A stretch of 64,000 nucleotides of DNA from Caldilineaceae bacterium (GTDB lineage Bacteria > Chloroflexota > Anaerolineae > Caldilineales > Caldilineaceae), in the NCBI GenBank assembly GCA_019637695.1, contig JAHBVG010000002.1, forward strand, positions 62,001-126,000. Direction: 5' to 3'. Positions 54,878-64,000 of the stretch are shown piece after piece (the stretch's first letter is position 1; each line of letters begins with the position of its first letter). The notes beneath the pieces were generated by a model. The model was given only the letters and a program-made list of their open reading frames with translations, was not told where the DNA came from and did no database searches. The position numbers and the translations under genes are program-made.

Positions 54878-54945
54878 GTAGTGCGTAGTGCGTGAACAAG
54901 CGTAGGTTGTCACCTGCCACTTGCAAACCTTCAAACTTGCAATTC
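54878..54945. repeat. Heptamer runs after sufD
   Basis: GTAGTGC units (54878-54894) are followed by a GCCACTTGCAAACCTTC-like run (54907-54945) of a further family seen again at 56858 and 62700. Confidence 0.55.
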
Positions 54946-55055
54946 TGCACGTTAACCGCGATTGATCTTTCCCCTATCCAGAAGAAGGGTCTGCGTGAGA
55001 CATTTGTAGTAGGTTCGCATGGATGTTTGGGTGTACAATACACAAAGTTTGCACC

Positions 55056-55087
55056 GACCTGCCAGGTTTTCTGAAACCTGGCAGGTC
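55056..55087. repeat. Copy 3 of the CTGCC-TTTTCTGAAA hairpin
   Basis: Perfect 14-bp arms GACCTGCCAGGTTT/AAACCTGGCAGGTC with loop TCTG, 43 bp before sufS. Confidence 0.75.
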
Positions 55088-55129
55088 TCCGAAATACGGT
55101 ACATAGAATACGGAACTCGGCTGGAGATA

Positions 55130-56383
55130 ATGACCCTAAATCTGGCAGCAACCTACGACGAGACAAAAGTAGACGAACTGCGCAACGATTTCCCTGTGCT
55201 ATCGCGGCTGGTCCACGGGGTGCCGCTGGTCTATTTGGACAACGCGGCAACAACGCAGAAACCGCTGGCAGTGATCGAGGCGATGGATCAATACTATCGC
55301 TCTTATAATTCGAACATCCATCGCGGCGTCCATACCTTGAGCGAGGAAGCCACCGCCGCCTATGAAGATGCGCGGCGACGGATCGCTCAATTTATCAACG
55401 CGCCCAGCGAAAAGCAGATCGTCTTCACCCGCAACGCCACCGAAGCCATTAATCTCGTCGCCTACACCTGGGGACGCGCCAATTTAGGCCCAGGCGACGA
55501 GGTGCTGATCACCGAGATGGAGCATCACGGCAACATTGTGCCCTGGCAGATACTGCGCGATCAGATCGGCTTTACCCTGCGCTATATCCCCATCACCGAG
55601 GAGGGCAGACTCGATCTGAGCCAATTAGATGATCTCCTCACCGAGCGCACCAAGATCCTCAGCTTCGTCCACGTTAGCAACGTGCTGGGGACGATCAACC
55701 CAGTGGCCCAATTGACGGCGGCGGCGCGGGCCGTGGGCGCGCTGGTAATGCTTGATGCGTCGCAGAGCGTCCCCCACATGCCGGTGGATGTGCAGGCGCT
55801 CGATGTGGATTTTCTCGTCTTCAGTGGGCACAAGATGTGCGGCCCAACCGGGATCGGCGTCCTCTACGGCAAGCGCGAAATTTTGGAAGCCATGCCCCCC
55901 TTCATGGGCGGCGGGGACATGATCCGCGAGGTGAAGATGAGCGGCAGCCGTTGGAACACACTGCCCTACAAATTTGAGGCCGGTACGCCCGCCATCGCCG
56001 AGGGGATCGGCCTGGGCGCGGCAGTGGACTATCTCAACGCCGTGGGTATGGATTGGATCTGGCAGCACGAGCACGCGCTGGCCGCTTATGCCCATGAGCA
56101 GATCGCCCAGATCGAAGGTATACGCATCCTCGGCCCTGGGCCGGAGGAGCGGGCCGGGCTGGTCTCCTTCACGCTTGATGGCATCCATCCCCACGACATC
56201 TCGGCCATCCTCGATCAGAGTGGGATCGCCATCCGCGCCGGCCATCACTGCGCCCAGCCGATCCACACCCATTACGACATCGCCGCCAGCGCCCGCGCCA
56301 GCTTCTACCTCTACAACACCAAAGAAGAGGTGGACAAGTTGACGGCAGCATTGGAAAAGGCAGTCGAGATTTTCTTGATTTAG
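55130..56383 (+). CDS. sufS: Cysteine desulfurase SufS
   Basis: A 417-aa PLP enzyme that takes sulfur from cysteine for cluster assembly. The N-terminus contains YLDNAATTQKP and NIHRGVHTLSEEAT. The PLP Lys is in VFSGHKMCGPTGIGVLYG, and the active Cys loop is IRAGHHCAQPIHTHY, the short-loop SufS type. Start at 55130 with GGAG; the longer open frame covers the hairpin repeat. Works with SufU, encoded next. Confidence 0.94.
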   Translation: MTLNLAATYDETKVDELRNDFPVLSRLVHGVPLVYLDNAATTQKPLAVIEAMDQYYRSYNSNIHRGVHTLSEEATAAYEDARRRIAQFINAPSEKQIVFTRNATEAINLVAYTWGRANLGPGDEVLITEMEHHGNIVPWQILRDQIGFTLRYIPITEEGRLDLSQLDDLLTERTKILSFVHVSNVLGTINPVAQLTAAARAVGALVMLDASQSVPHMPVDVQALDVDFLVFSGHKMCGPTGIGVLYGKREILEAMPPFMGGGDMIREVKMSGSRWNTLPYKFEAGTPAIAEGIGLGAAVDYLNAVGMDWIWQHEHALAAYAHEQIAQIEGIRILGPGPEERAGLVSFTLDGIHPHDISAILDQSGIAIRAGHHCAQPIHTHYDIAASARASFYLYNTKEEVDKLTAALEKAVEIFLI

Positions 56384-56411
56384 CAACTGCCTGAAAAGAA
56401 CAGGTTTTAAC

Positions 56412-56792
56412 ATGGATCAACTTTATCGCGAGGCGATTCTCGATCATTATAAACACCCTCGCCGCAAGGGACATCTGCACGAGCCGCACATCCACTACCA
56501 TGACACCAATCCCTTTTGCGGGGATGAAGTGACCATCGAGTTGAAGGTGGAAAACGGCGTCGTCATTGATGCTGCCTTTGATGGCCGCGGCTGTGCCATC
56601 AGCCAGGCCAGTGCCTCAATGATGATGGAAGAGATCATCGGTATGCCTGTGGAAGAACTCAAGCAGTGGGGCAAAGAAGATGTGCTGGATCTGCTCGGCA
56701 TCGAGATCGGGCCTGTGCGGCTCAAGTGTGCCCTCTTGCCGCTCAAAGCGCTCAAGGCAGGTCTTTGGGGGCTGGACGAATGGCCGGAGTAA
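56412..56792 (+). CDS. sufU: SufU-type sulfur transfer / scaffold protein
   Basis: A 126-aa IscU-like protein that accepts sulfur from SufS. Three Cys/Asp zinc-site motifs are seen: NPFCGDEVTI, GRGCAISQASASMMMEEI and RLKCALLPLKALKAGL. The region between ASMM and KCALL carries the insertion typical of SufU. Ends in GLDEWPE. 28 bp after sufS. Confidence 0.92.
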   Translation: MDQLYREAILDHYKHPRRKGHLHEPHIHYHDTNPFCGDEVTIELKVENGVVIDAAFDGRGCAISQASASMMMEEIIGMPVEELKQWGKEDVLDLLGIEIGPVRLKCALLPLKALKAGLWGLDEWPE

Positions 56793-56942
56793 AGAAGGCA
56801 AAAGGCAGTCCGACCGCAGCGGTCGGCAACCAAAAGGCAAAAGTGGTCGAGGCAGTGTAGGTTTGCAGGTTGCAGGTTTGCAAGTGGCAAACTATGTTGG
56901 TTCGCGCAACACGCAATATCCAATACCTGATACCCAATACAT
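56793..56942. repeat. Composite heptamer repeats and a CCGACCG hairpin after sufU
   Basis: GGCAAAA units at both ends enclose CCGACCGCAGCGGTCGG (56810-56826), a sequence also found inside the element at 17973-18105. Next are GCAGGTT/GCAGGTT/TGCAAGT units (56858-56893) and CCAATAT/CCAATAC units (56914-56940). Confidence 0.6.
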
Positions 56943-56953
56943 AGGGGAAATTT

Positions 56954-57271
56954 ATGGAAGATTTTGTAAAAGTTGGCTCGACGGCGGATGTACCGCCGGG
57001 TGCTGCCAAACTCGTTGAAGTGGATGGCGTGCGCATTGCCATCTTCAATTTGGAGGGTGAATTTTACGCGATTGAGGATGTCTGCACCCATGACGGCGGC
57101 CCATTGGTCGAAGGCGATATTTTGCCGGGTGGGCAGGTCCGTTGTCCGCGACATGGCGCCCGCTTTGATATCTGCACAGGGCAGGCGCTGAGTATGCCAG
57201 CCTTTACGCCGACCACATCCTATCAAGTACGTGTCGAAGGCGACGACCTCTGGGTCGAAGCGCCTTTCTAG
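56954..57271 (+). CDS. Rieske-type [2Fe-2S] ferredoxin
   Basis: A 105-aa soluble Rieske protein of the non-haem dioxygenase ferredoxin/NirD class. Cluster ligands are in the CTHDGGPLVEGD and CPRHGARFDICTGQ boxes (Cys-His pairs). It would pass electrons. In the suf operon it may supply electrons for cluster assembly or be a client; this is inference from position. Such genes are found near sufT in several bacteria. Confidence 0.88.
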   Translation: MEDFVKVGSTADVPPGAAKLVEVDGVRIAIFNLEGEFYAIEDVCTHDGGPLVEGDILPGGQVRCPRHGARFDICTGQALSMPAFTPTTSYQVRVEGDDLWVEAPF

Positions 57272-57295
57272 CTTTAATAGAACGCAGAGCGAGCA

Positions 57296-57334
57296 GATTG
57301 GGCGGATGGAATGGATTGGACAATCCGCCCAATC
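57296..57334. repeat. 12-bp inverted repeat before sufT
   Basis: GATTGGGCGGAT/ATCCGCCCAATC at 57296-57307/57323-57334, between the Rieske and sufT genes. Confidence 0.5.
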
Positions 57335-57378
57335 AATTCCATGCGCGTTCCATCGGAGACGAATCAGGAGGAGTATTG

Positions 57379-57702
57379 ATGACTGACCAAGTAATGCCAA
57401 CCCCCGAACAAGTACGAGCCGAGATCCAGGCTCAAGTGCGCGATCCTGAGTTGATGATGAACATCGTCGATCTGGGATTGGTCTACAATGTGGAAGTGAC
57501 GCCGGCCAAAAGCGCCGAAGTCACCATGACCCTGACCAGCCCCGGCTGCCCTGCGGGTCCACAGATCATCAGCGACGTGCAGCGCACCGTCCACAACGCC
57601 TTCCCGGATCTGGAAGAAGTCAACATCCACCTGGTGTGGACGCCCTTTTGGAACCCCGACATGATGTCCGACGAAGCCAAGGACGAGTTGGGGATCTTCT
57701 GA
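57379..57702 (+). CDS. sufT: SufT/MIP18 (DUF59) Fe-S assembly factor
   Basis: A 107-aa single DUF59 domain with the family motif VRDPELMMNIVDLGLVYNVE and the conserved Cys in LTSPGCPAGPQIISDVQ. The end WTPFWNPDMMSDEAKDELG matches MIP18/PaaD-like proteins. It assists Fe-S maturation of client proteins. AGGAGGAG upstream of the ATG at 57379; the frame is open from 57298. Last gene of the suf string, followed by a strong terminator. Confidence 0.9.
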   Translation: MTDQVMPTPEQVRAEIQAQVRDPELMMNIVDLGLVYNVEVTPAKSAEVTMTLTSPGCPAGPQIISDVQRTVHNAFPDLEEVNIHLVWTPFWNPDMMSDEAKDELGIF

Positions 57703-57780
57703 GCGAACGACAGACGAAGATCAAACAGATTGCTATCGCGGCCAGACGGCATCCAATCTATGTGGGCCAAATAACAAAAA

Positions 57781-57808
57781 CGGGGACCGATACCGGTCCC
57801 CGTTTTTT
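57781..57808 (+). terminator. suf operon terminator
   Basis: CGGGGACCG-ATAC-CGGTCCCCG (57781-57802) followed by six T. It also has an A-run upstream, so it could work for the minus-strand gene as well. Confidence 0.92.
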
Positions 57809-57831
57809 GAATCGCTTGATCGCTAATCTCT

Positions 57832-59379
57832 TCAATGGATCGTCCGCCGGTTGAGCGTGAGCATCAGCCCAATTTCCACCATCAACGCGGTGAGGGGATG
57901 CTGGTGGAGCGGGACATGCTCAAAACTCTCGGCCAGGAGCATGGCGTATTGGGCGTTGCGCTCATGGCCGGCAATCAAGAGCCAGCCTGCCTGTGCGCGC
58001 AATGCGGTTTGGAGTCGCCTCATCATAGGCTCGGCTGCGTCATCTTCGAACATCTTTGTCATCAATGTTGTCAACAGCGAGACCAAATTCACCGGCTCCT
58101 GTTGATGGGATGTGCGCAACAGCGCCTCTTTCATCGACTGTTCTTGAAAGAACCACCCACTCATTGCGGGATGGCGCAAGAACTCCGCTGCAATTTGCTC
58201 AAGTTGAGTGCCTTCTGCCGCCCACAACGTCGGACCCGACGCCAGTAGATCCGCCAGGGCTGGATCGAGCTGGGGTTTGGCATGGCGAAAGAGATCAAAA
58301 TTGTGCAGGGTATATTCGTCGGGCAGCGGCTGGCGCGGTTGTTGCTGCCAGTGCCTGTCAAGGATCTGGCTCAGATGCCAGCGCGCATAGGCGACCGGCG
58401 CTTCCAAAAAAACATAGGGGGTATTGCCAGCCACGGCAATCGAGATCATCTCGCCGATCTGACGTTTGGGCGGCATGTAGAGCGTTTCCACATCCTCGCT
58501 GCCAAATGTCTCTTTCACGCCCCCATGATTGTCAAGGTGGATGCCAATGATCGTGCCGCTCTTTCGATTTGAGCGCAGAAACCAGAGATCCTGTTCTCCG
58601 TTGAGTGTACAAGGTGTGAGCAGGGCGCGCCATTCGCTGATCGGCGGCGGATCATAGACGACGCCGCTGAAGCGGAGCTTGCGCAGATTGCGTTCGGCCA
58701 GATCGGCTAGATCTGGCGAAAGATTGAGGCTCAGGGTAAAGAGGATCTCGGCTGCCCGTGGCGCAATTGTGGGCTGCCGTAAAGCGGACAGCCGCTCCAG
58801 GGCGGATTTCGCCACGCGCACACGCATGTCATAGGTGATCAGCCGCAGCAGTTCGGGGCGATCCTCAGGTGGCAATTTCTCGATCAAGTTGATCACCATC
58901 AGGGCGACATCTTCGCTCTCTTGTCGCATCTGGCGCACATAGTCAAGCAAGACATAGCGATTCTGCTTGCCTTCGGCGATGGCTTCTTGCAAACTTTGCA
59001 TCACCACCACCTCGGGATCTTTGAGATCGCTCATCAACGCCGGCGGGATCTCCGCATGTAAAAACCGTTCCAAAATCAATGCCGCTGTCAGCCGCGCTTG
59101 GGTAGGATTGTTGCGATTGGCGGCGTCATGGCGCAACGCCGTCACTACTTCCTCGTAGGGGAGCAACGTTGCCAGACGTCCTAACCCACCGCGCAACTGG
59201 CTGCTTGAATTATCCAAAAATTTGCGCAACACGGTTAGGATCAACTCCGGATCGTAGGTCCGAATAATGGCGCGCACTTGCTCAAGCAGTTCAGTTTCAG
59301 AGGAGGTTTCGCCCAGCGCTTCAATAGCAGCGTTGAGTTTGCGACGAAAGTGGAAGGTGTTGATCAGCTTGTCACTCAT
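57832..59379 (-). CDS. Alpha-helical repeat protein of unknown function
   Basis: A 515-aa protein without signal or membrane helix. Residues 1-220 look like helical repeats of the HEAT/ARM type (LRKFLDNSSSQLRGGLGRLA, VALMVINLIEKLPPEDRPEL). Residues 240-330 are a mixed domain (LWFLRSNRKSGTIIGIHLDN), and the rest is helical. No family is recognised. The -10 box TATAAT at 59392-59387 lies so close that the ATG at 59379 is the likely first base, a leaderless start; the ATG at 59388 lies inside the -10 box. Divergent from dnaX. Confidence 0.65.
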   Translation of the reverse strand: MSDKLINTFHFRRKLNAAIEALGETSSETELLEQVRAIIRTYDPELILTVLRKFLDNSSSQLRGGLGRLATLLPYEEVVTALRHDAANRNNPTQARLTAALILERFLHAEIPPALMSDLKDPEVVVMQSLQEAIAEGKQNRYVLLDYVRQMRQESEDVALMVINLIEKLPPEDRPELLRLITYDMRVRVAKSALERLSALRQPTIAPRAAEILFTLSLNLSPDLADLAERNLRKLRFSGVVYDPPPISEWRALLTPCTLNGEQDLWFLRSNRKSGTIIGIHLDNHGGVKETFGSEDVETLYMPPKRQIGEMISIAVAGNTPYVFLEAPVAYARWHLSQILDRHWQQQPRQPLPDEYTLHNFDLFRHAKPQLDPALADLLASGPTLWAAEGTQLEQIAAEFLRHPAMSGWFFQEQSMKEALLRTSHQQEPVNLVSLLTTLMTKMFEDDAAEPMMRRLQTALRAQAGWLLIAGHERNAQYAMLLAESFEHVPLHQHPLTALMVEIGLMLTLNRRTIH

Positions 59380-59386
59380 GGGCTGC

Positions 59387-59395
59387 ATTATAGCA
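59387..59395 (-). promoter_or_regulatory. Extended -10 promoter for a leaderless gene
   Basis: On the minus strand TGCTATAAT forms an extended -10 box; seven bases later comes the ATG at 59379. No -35 box is convincing. Confidence 0.6.
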
Positions 59396-59588
59396 TAGGC
59401 CCCTGGAAATTTTGATTTCTTTTTGCCTCACATCGGTCTCGGTGGTACACTACGGGTGGATGGTTAGAACGTTTGAACGCTATGGCTGAAGCGTGAAAAG
59501 TGAATACGTGAATTTTGATCGAGCTGTTCACGTTTCCACGGATTACGCCTTCAGCGCAACAGGTAACCTCTGGCAAGAGACAGAAATC

Positions 59589-61232
59589 ATGGCCCAGGCC
59601 CTCTACCGCAAGTGGCGCAGTCGCACATTCACCGAAGTGATCGGTCAAGAGCACGTCACGCAGACGTTGCGCAACGCGCTGCGCGATGGACGGGTGGCTC
59701 ACGCCTATCTCTTTTCGGGTCCGCGCGGAACAGGGAAGACGAGTACGGCGCGCATCCTGGCTAAGGCGCTCAACTGTTTGGCCCCCGAAGAGGATCGTCC
59801 TTGTGACGAATGCGCCAACTGCCGCGCCATCAGCGAAGGGCGTATGCTCGATCTGATCGAAATCGACGCCGCCAGCAACAATAGCGTGGATGACATCCGC
59901 GAGTTGCGCGACAAGGTGAGCTTCCAACCCAGCGAGGGACGCTACAAAGTCTATATCATCGACGAAGTTCATATGCTCAGCACCAGCGCTTTCAACGCCT
60001 TGCTTAAGACGCTGGAAGAACCGCCGCCCCACACCCGCTTTGTGCTGGCGACGACCGAGCCACACAAGATCCCGGCGACGGTACACAGCCGTTGTCAGCG
60101 CTTCGATTTTCGCCGCATCCCTGTGCCAGAGATCGCCGCTCATCTGCGTCACATTGCCGAGGAAGAAGGGTTCGGCGCCGACGATGCCGCGCTGATCGCC
60201 ATCGCCCGCAGCGCGCAGGGCTGTATGCGCGACGCCGTCAGCCTGCTCGATCAGATGACGAGCTATGGATCCGATCACATTGCGCTGGCGCAGGTGCAGC
60301 AGGTTTTGGGCAGTGTGGGCAGTGAGACGGTGGCGGCGTTTGTGGATGCGGTGGCCGAGAAAAATATTGTCGCCGGTCTGATTACGATCCATACGCTGCT
60401 GTTGGATGGCATCAGCTTACAGGAATTTTCGACCCAAGTTGTGGAACACCTGCGCGGCGTCATGCTGTTGGAGATGACGGGCGATAAGTCGCTGCTTACG
60501 GATCAGCCAACCGACGTTGTGGAACAGATGGCGCAGCAGGCTAAAAAGCTCAGTCGAGGACAGATCCTCTATGCCATTAAACGGTTCAGCGAGGCGATTG
60601 GCGAGTTGAAAGGGGGGCTACAACCCCAACTGCCGCTGGAACTGGCGCTGATCGAAGCTGTGCAAGGCGCGGTGACGCCAGCGCAAACCGTTGTCCCGGC
60701 GGCTGTGGTCGAGGCGTCCCCTCCGCAGATTGCGGTTGCGCCAGTGCAGGCTGGGGCTTCGCCCGCATCTGTCGAAAAGAAAGGCAAGCCAGCGCCCGCC
60801 AAGACACCGTCCACTGGAAGCACAGATAACGCCGAGCTGCCCCCGTTGGACGAGGCCGCGGTGCAACGGCTACGCAGCCGCTGGAACGAGTTCCTTGTGC
60901 TGGTGAAGCAGCGGTGCGGCTTTAAGCAGGAAGCGGCGTTGAAGTCGGTGCGCGATATTGCCATCGGTGAACATGCAGTGGCGTTTGCTTTTGGCAAGAA
61001 TCAGTTCACCCGCGAAATGATCAGCGCGCCGGAAACCATGACCCAGGTGGCCGAGATCCTTTCGCAGATCTTGGGGCGTACAGTAAGCCTTACCTGCCAG
61101 ACCGGCGAGATCGCTACCCTTTCCGCTGCGGCTGGGCGCGTCGTGCGCGAGACCGTGGATAACGACGGTCCTGACCCCTTGGTGGAGTATGCCGTCAACG
61201 AACTCGGCGCGCAGGTAGAGAGTAGCAGTTAG
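59589..61232 (+). CDS. dnaX: DNA polymerase III subunit gamma/tau
   Basis: A 547-aa clamp-loader ATPase. The AAA+ part shows YLFSGPRGTGKTSTARILAK (Walker A), a four-Cys zinc module (NCLAPEEDRPCDECANCRA), IIDEVHMLSTSAFNALLKTL (Walker B), and sensor 1 FVLATTEPHKIPATVHSRCQ. Domain III follows, then an Ala/Pro linker (residues 390-450) and a tau-like tail. No obvious slippery A-run is seen at the domain III-IV border. Start at 59589 by alignment; weak ribosome binding site. Upstream of ybaB and recR as in many bacteria. Confidence 0.93.
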   Translation: MAQALYRKWRSRTFTEVIGQEHVTQTLRNALRDGRVAHAYLFSGPRGTGKTSTARILAKALNCLAPEEDRPCDECANCRAISEGRMLDLIEIDAASNNSVDDIRELRDKVSFQPSEGRYKVYIIDEVHMLSTSAFNALLKTLEEPPPHTRFVLATTEPHKIPATVHSRCQRFDFRRIPVPEIAAHLRHIAEEEGFGADDAALIAIARSAQGCMRDAVSLLDQMTSYGSDHIALAQVQQVLGSVGSETVAAFVDAVAEKNIVAGLITIHTLLLDGISLQEFSTQVVEHLRGVMLLEMTGDKSLLTDQPTDVVEQMAQQAKKLSRGQILYAIKRFSEAIGELKGGLQPQLPLELALIEAVQGAVTPAQTVVPAAVVEASPPQIAVAPVQAGASPASVEKKGKPAPAKTPSTGSTDNAELPPLDEAAVQRLRSRWNEFLVLVKQRCGFKQEAALKSVRDIAIGEHAVAFAFGKNQFTREMISAPETMTQVAEILSQILGRTVSLTCQTGEIATLSAAAGRVVRETVDNDGPDPLVEYAVNELGAQVESSS

Positions 61233-61281
61233 CAGGTAGCGGCTAACAGTTAGTACAGAAAAGGGCAAAAGGCAAAAGTGG
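61216..61281. repeat. Heptamer runs between dnaX and ybaB
   Basis: AGCAGTT/AGCAGGT/AGCGGCT units (61216-61256), then GGCAAAA/GGCAAAA (61262-61281). The remaining gap to 61519 has no gene; it shows a GCGGACGCTGCGTCCGC dyad at about 61411-61427. Confidence 0.6.
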
Positions 61282-61519
61282 TTGAGACGATATGTCGTCG
61301 CAAGTAGCATGTGAAACCCTTCACGCACTACGCAATTCTGATAGAGAAACCACTTGAATAGCATACAATTTGGTAAGGGTGCTGCTTGCCGCACCCAACA
61401 GGCGCAGCAAGCGGACGCTGCGTCCGCCAGCGCCCCTACGATTGTACGAACTCTATCTGTTTTCTCTATGAGTACGCAATACGCAACACGTAAATATACG
61501 ATTCAAAGGAGTGATACTC

Positions 61520-61912
61520 ATGGCAAAGAAACCTCAAAAACCACAACGCGGTGGAATGCCGGGCCGGATGCCGGGCGGCATGGGCGGCGGCATCCCCGGC
61601 GGCATGGGCGGTAACCTCATGGCGCAAGTCCGCAAGATGCAAGAAGATATGGAAAAGGCCCAGGCTGCGCTGGCCGAAGAAGAAGTCATCGGTACGGCTG
61701 GCGGCGGCATGGTAGAAGTCGTCATGGACGGCCATCAGGGTGTGCGCGCAGTGCGCCTCAAACCCGAGGTGGTTGATCCTGAGGATGTAGAAATGTTGCA
61801 AGATCTGCTGCTGGCCGCCATCAACGACGCCTCGGAAAAGGCTAAAGCCCTGGCCGAGGAACGCATGGGCGGCGTCACCGGTGGGCTGGATCTGCCACCG
61901 GGATTGTTTTAG
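61520..61912 (+). CDS. YbaB/EbfC nucleoid-associated protein
   Basis: A 130-aa protein. The family core covers residues 34-130: [20 protein letters not shown], then [20 protein letters not shown] and a closing helix ([20 protein letters not shown]). The first 33 residues are a Gly/Met/Pro-rich tail ([14 protein letters not shown]) absent in the usual 105-aa form. Binds DNA as a dimer. Start at 61520 with AAAGGAG 8 bp ahead. Lies between dnaX and recR, the standard order. Confidence 0.92.
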   Translation: MAKKPQKPQRGGMPGRMPGGMGGGIPGGMGGNLMAQVRKMQEDMEKAQAALAEEEVIGTAGGGMVEVVMDGHQGVRAVRLKPEVVDPEDVEMLQDLLLAAINDASEKAKALAEERMGGVTGGLDLPPGLF

Positions 61913-61918
61913 AGAGAA

Positions 61919-61987
61919 GGTATGGGATATTAGATATTGGGTATTGAGCGCCATCTCCGAAATACCCAATATCTAATATCCCATACC
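61919..61987. repeat. 27-bp perfect heptamer inverted repeat (GATATTG family)
   Basis: The arms 61919-61945 and 61961-61987 are exact complements around a 15-nt loop, built of GATATTA/GATATTG/GGTATT units, between ybaB and recR. Confidence 0.85.
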
Positions 61988-62023
61988 CCAAATTCCTTCA
62001 ATCTGCCAAAGGGTATACTCACG

Positions 62024-62644
62024 GTGAAACCCCTTGCCCAACCAGTCAGCAATTTGATCGAAGCGTTCAGCCGCCTGCCCGGCATCGGACCGAAGACGGC
62101 GAGTCGGCTCGCCTATTTCCTCTTGCGCAGCGATGAGCGCATTGCGCTCGATCTCGCCACCGCGCTAGAGGAGCTAAAGGCGAAGACCCTTTTCTGTCGC
62201 ATCTGCCACAACATCGCAGACCAGGATCCCTGCTCGGTCTGCGCCGATCCGGAGCGCAACGCCGCTTTGATCTGTGTCGTCGAGGAACCGCTCGACGTGC
62301 AGGCTGTGGAGCGCACCGGCGAGTACAAAGGGCTATACCATGTCCTCCACGGCGCCATTTCCCCAGTAGAGGGCATTGGCCCGGAGGATCTCAAGATCCG
62401 CGAGTTGCTCACGCGTGTGCAGAAGAGCGAGGACACAGACGAGGCGGTGTCGGTGAAAGAGCTGATTATCGCCACCAATCCTAATTTGGAGGGTGAAGCT
62501 ACGGCCATGTACATTGCCCGCCTTTTCAAACCGCTGGGCGTGCGCGTCACCCGGCTGGCGCGTGGATTGCCCACTGGCGGCGATCTCGAATACGCGGACG
62601 AAACGACGCTGAGCAACGCGCTCTCTGGGCGCAGTGAAATGTAA
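62024..62644 (+). CDS. recR: Recombination protein RecR
   Basis: A 206-aa repair protein that works with RecO/RecF to load RecA. The N-terminal HhH motif is FSRLPGIGPKTASRLAYFLL, the zinc module is CRICHNIADQDPCSVC, and the Toprim part includes ICVVEEPLDVQAVERTGEYK and TNPNLEGEATAMYIARLFKP. The end is LARGLPTGGDLEYADETTL. Start is GTG at 62024, where the family normally begins; the frame is open from 61937 through repeat DNA. Confidence 0.93.
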   Translation: MKPLAQPVSNLIEAFSRLPGIGPKTASRLAYFLLRSDERIALDLATALEELKAKTLFCRICHNIADQDPCSVCADPERNAALICVVEEPLDVQAVERTGEYKGLYHVLHGAISPVEGIGPEDLKIRELLTRVQKSEDTDEAVSVKELIIATNPNLEGEATAMYIARLFKPLGVRVTRLARGLPTGGDLEYADETTLSNALSGRSEM

Positions 62645-62648
62645 AGAT

Positions 62649-62735
62649 GGTGATTGGTGATTGGGGACTGGGGCAGAGATGATTCGTAATTCGTGAACGA
62701 TTGTCACCTGCCACCTGCAAACTTGCAACCAACTT
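62649..62735. repeat. Heptamer runs after recR
   Basis: GTGATTG/GTGATTG/GGGACTG units (62649-62673) and a TGCCACCTGCAAACTTGCAA-type run (62708-62735). Confidence 0.55.
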
Positions 62736-62744
62736 GAACCTATA

Positions 62745-64000
<1,256 letters not shown>

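Noticed and set aside
60700..60860. Programmed frameshift site in dnaX
   Set aside because: GAAAAGAAAGGC is not a strong slippery heptamer, and no following stem or Shine-Dalgarno stimulator was seen.

Overview
The window looks like a chromosomal segment of an uncultured or little-studied Chloroflexota bacterium (Anaerolineae/Caldilineae type). This is inferred from gene content, not from a marker search. The pointers are moderately high GC, many lipoproteins with Thr/Pro-rich linkers and SH3b domains, a SufR-led SUF operon with SufU, stand-alone arginine and fatty-acid gene strings, and abundant short intergenic repeats. No rRNA, prophage, CRISPR array or complete insertion sequence is visible. 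One tRNA gene (Val, CAC) is present.

Layout. 1-2.4 kb (minus): an envelope cluster (membrane protein at the edge, toast-rack-like protein, GIN/DUF2807 lipoprotein, LiaF-type membrane protein). 2.6-8.8 kb: a zinc-type substrate-binding lipoprotein behind a Fur-family palindrome, a fused site-2-protease-like/PDZ/Lon-like membrane protein, padR-modA-modB and an SDR gene. 9.1-9.6 kb: tRNA-Val and a decayed TldD/PmbA remnant. 9.6-17.9 kb (minus): argC-trmH-argB-argD-NAGS-carA-GNAT-hom, read from a good promoter through a long leader with a candidate Arg-codon leader peptide and an intrinsic terminator. 18-28 kb: phosphatase, thiolase, a perfect parS site, methyltransferase, rpoD, DUF1360 protein, gyrB, membrane protein, murA. 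28-40 kb: sugar/polyol catabolism (IolE-like, Gfo/Idh/MocA, PfkB kinase, DeoR regulator, MFS, M20 hydrolase, enolase-superfamily dehydratase) mixed with secreted SH3b and glutaminyl-cyclase lipoproteins. 40-50 kb: response regulator, rimI, tsaB, class II aldolase, AP endonuclease, tatC/tatB, nusB, fabG, fabD, rpmF, yceD. 50-57.7 kb: sufR-sufC-sufB-sufD-sufS-sufU-Rieske-sufT. 57.8-64 kb: an alpha-helical unknown, dnaX-ybaB-recR, and the start of a methylmalonyl-CoA mutase gene that runs off the edge.

The most unusual content lies between genes. Many gaps carry arrays of degenerate 7-bp units, from about eight sequence families, usually folded as inverted repeats. They resemble the heptanucleotide STRR repeats of cyanobacteria. 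Two copies of a small terminal-inverted-repeat element are each flanked by 13-14 bp direct repeats, which look like target duplications, and one sits in the tail of the rpoD terminator. A third hairpin family occurs three times. Other points of note are a MurA with Asp in place of the catalytic Cys, a site-2-protease-like domain with HALAH instead of HExxH fused to a Lon-type Ser/Lys protease domain, and the candidate arginine attenuator.
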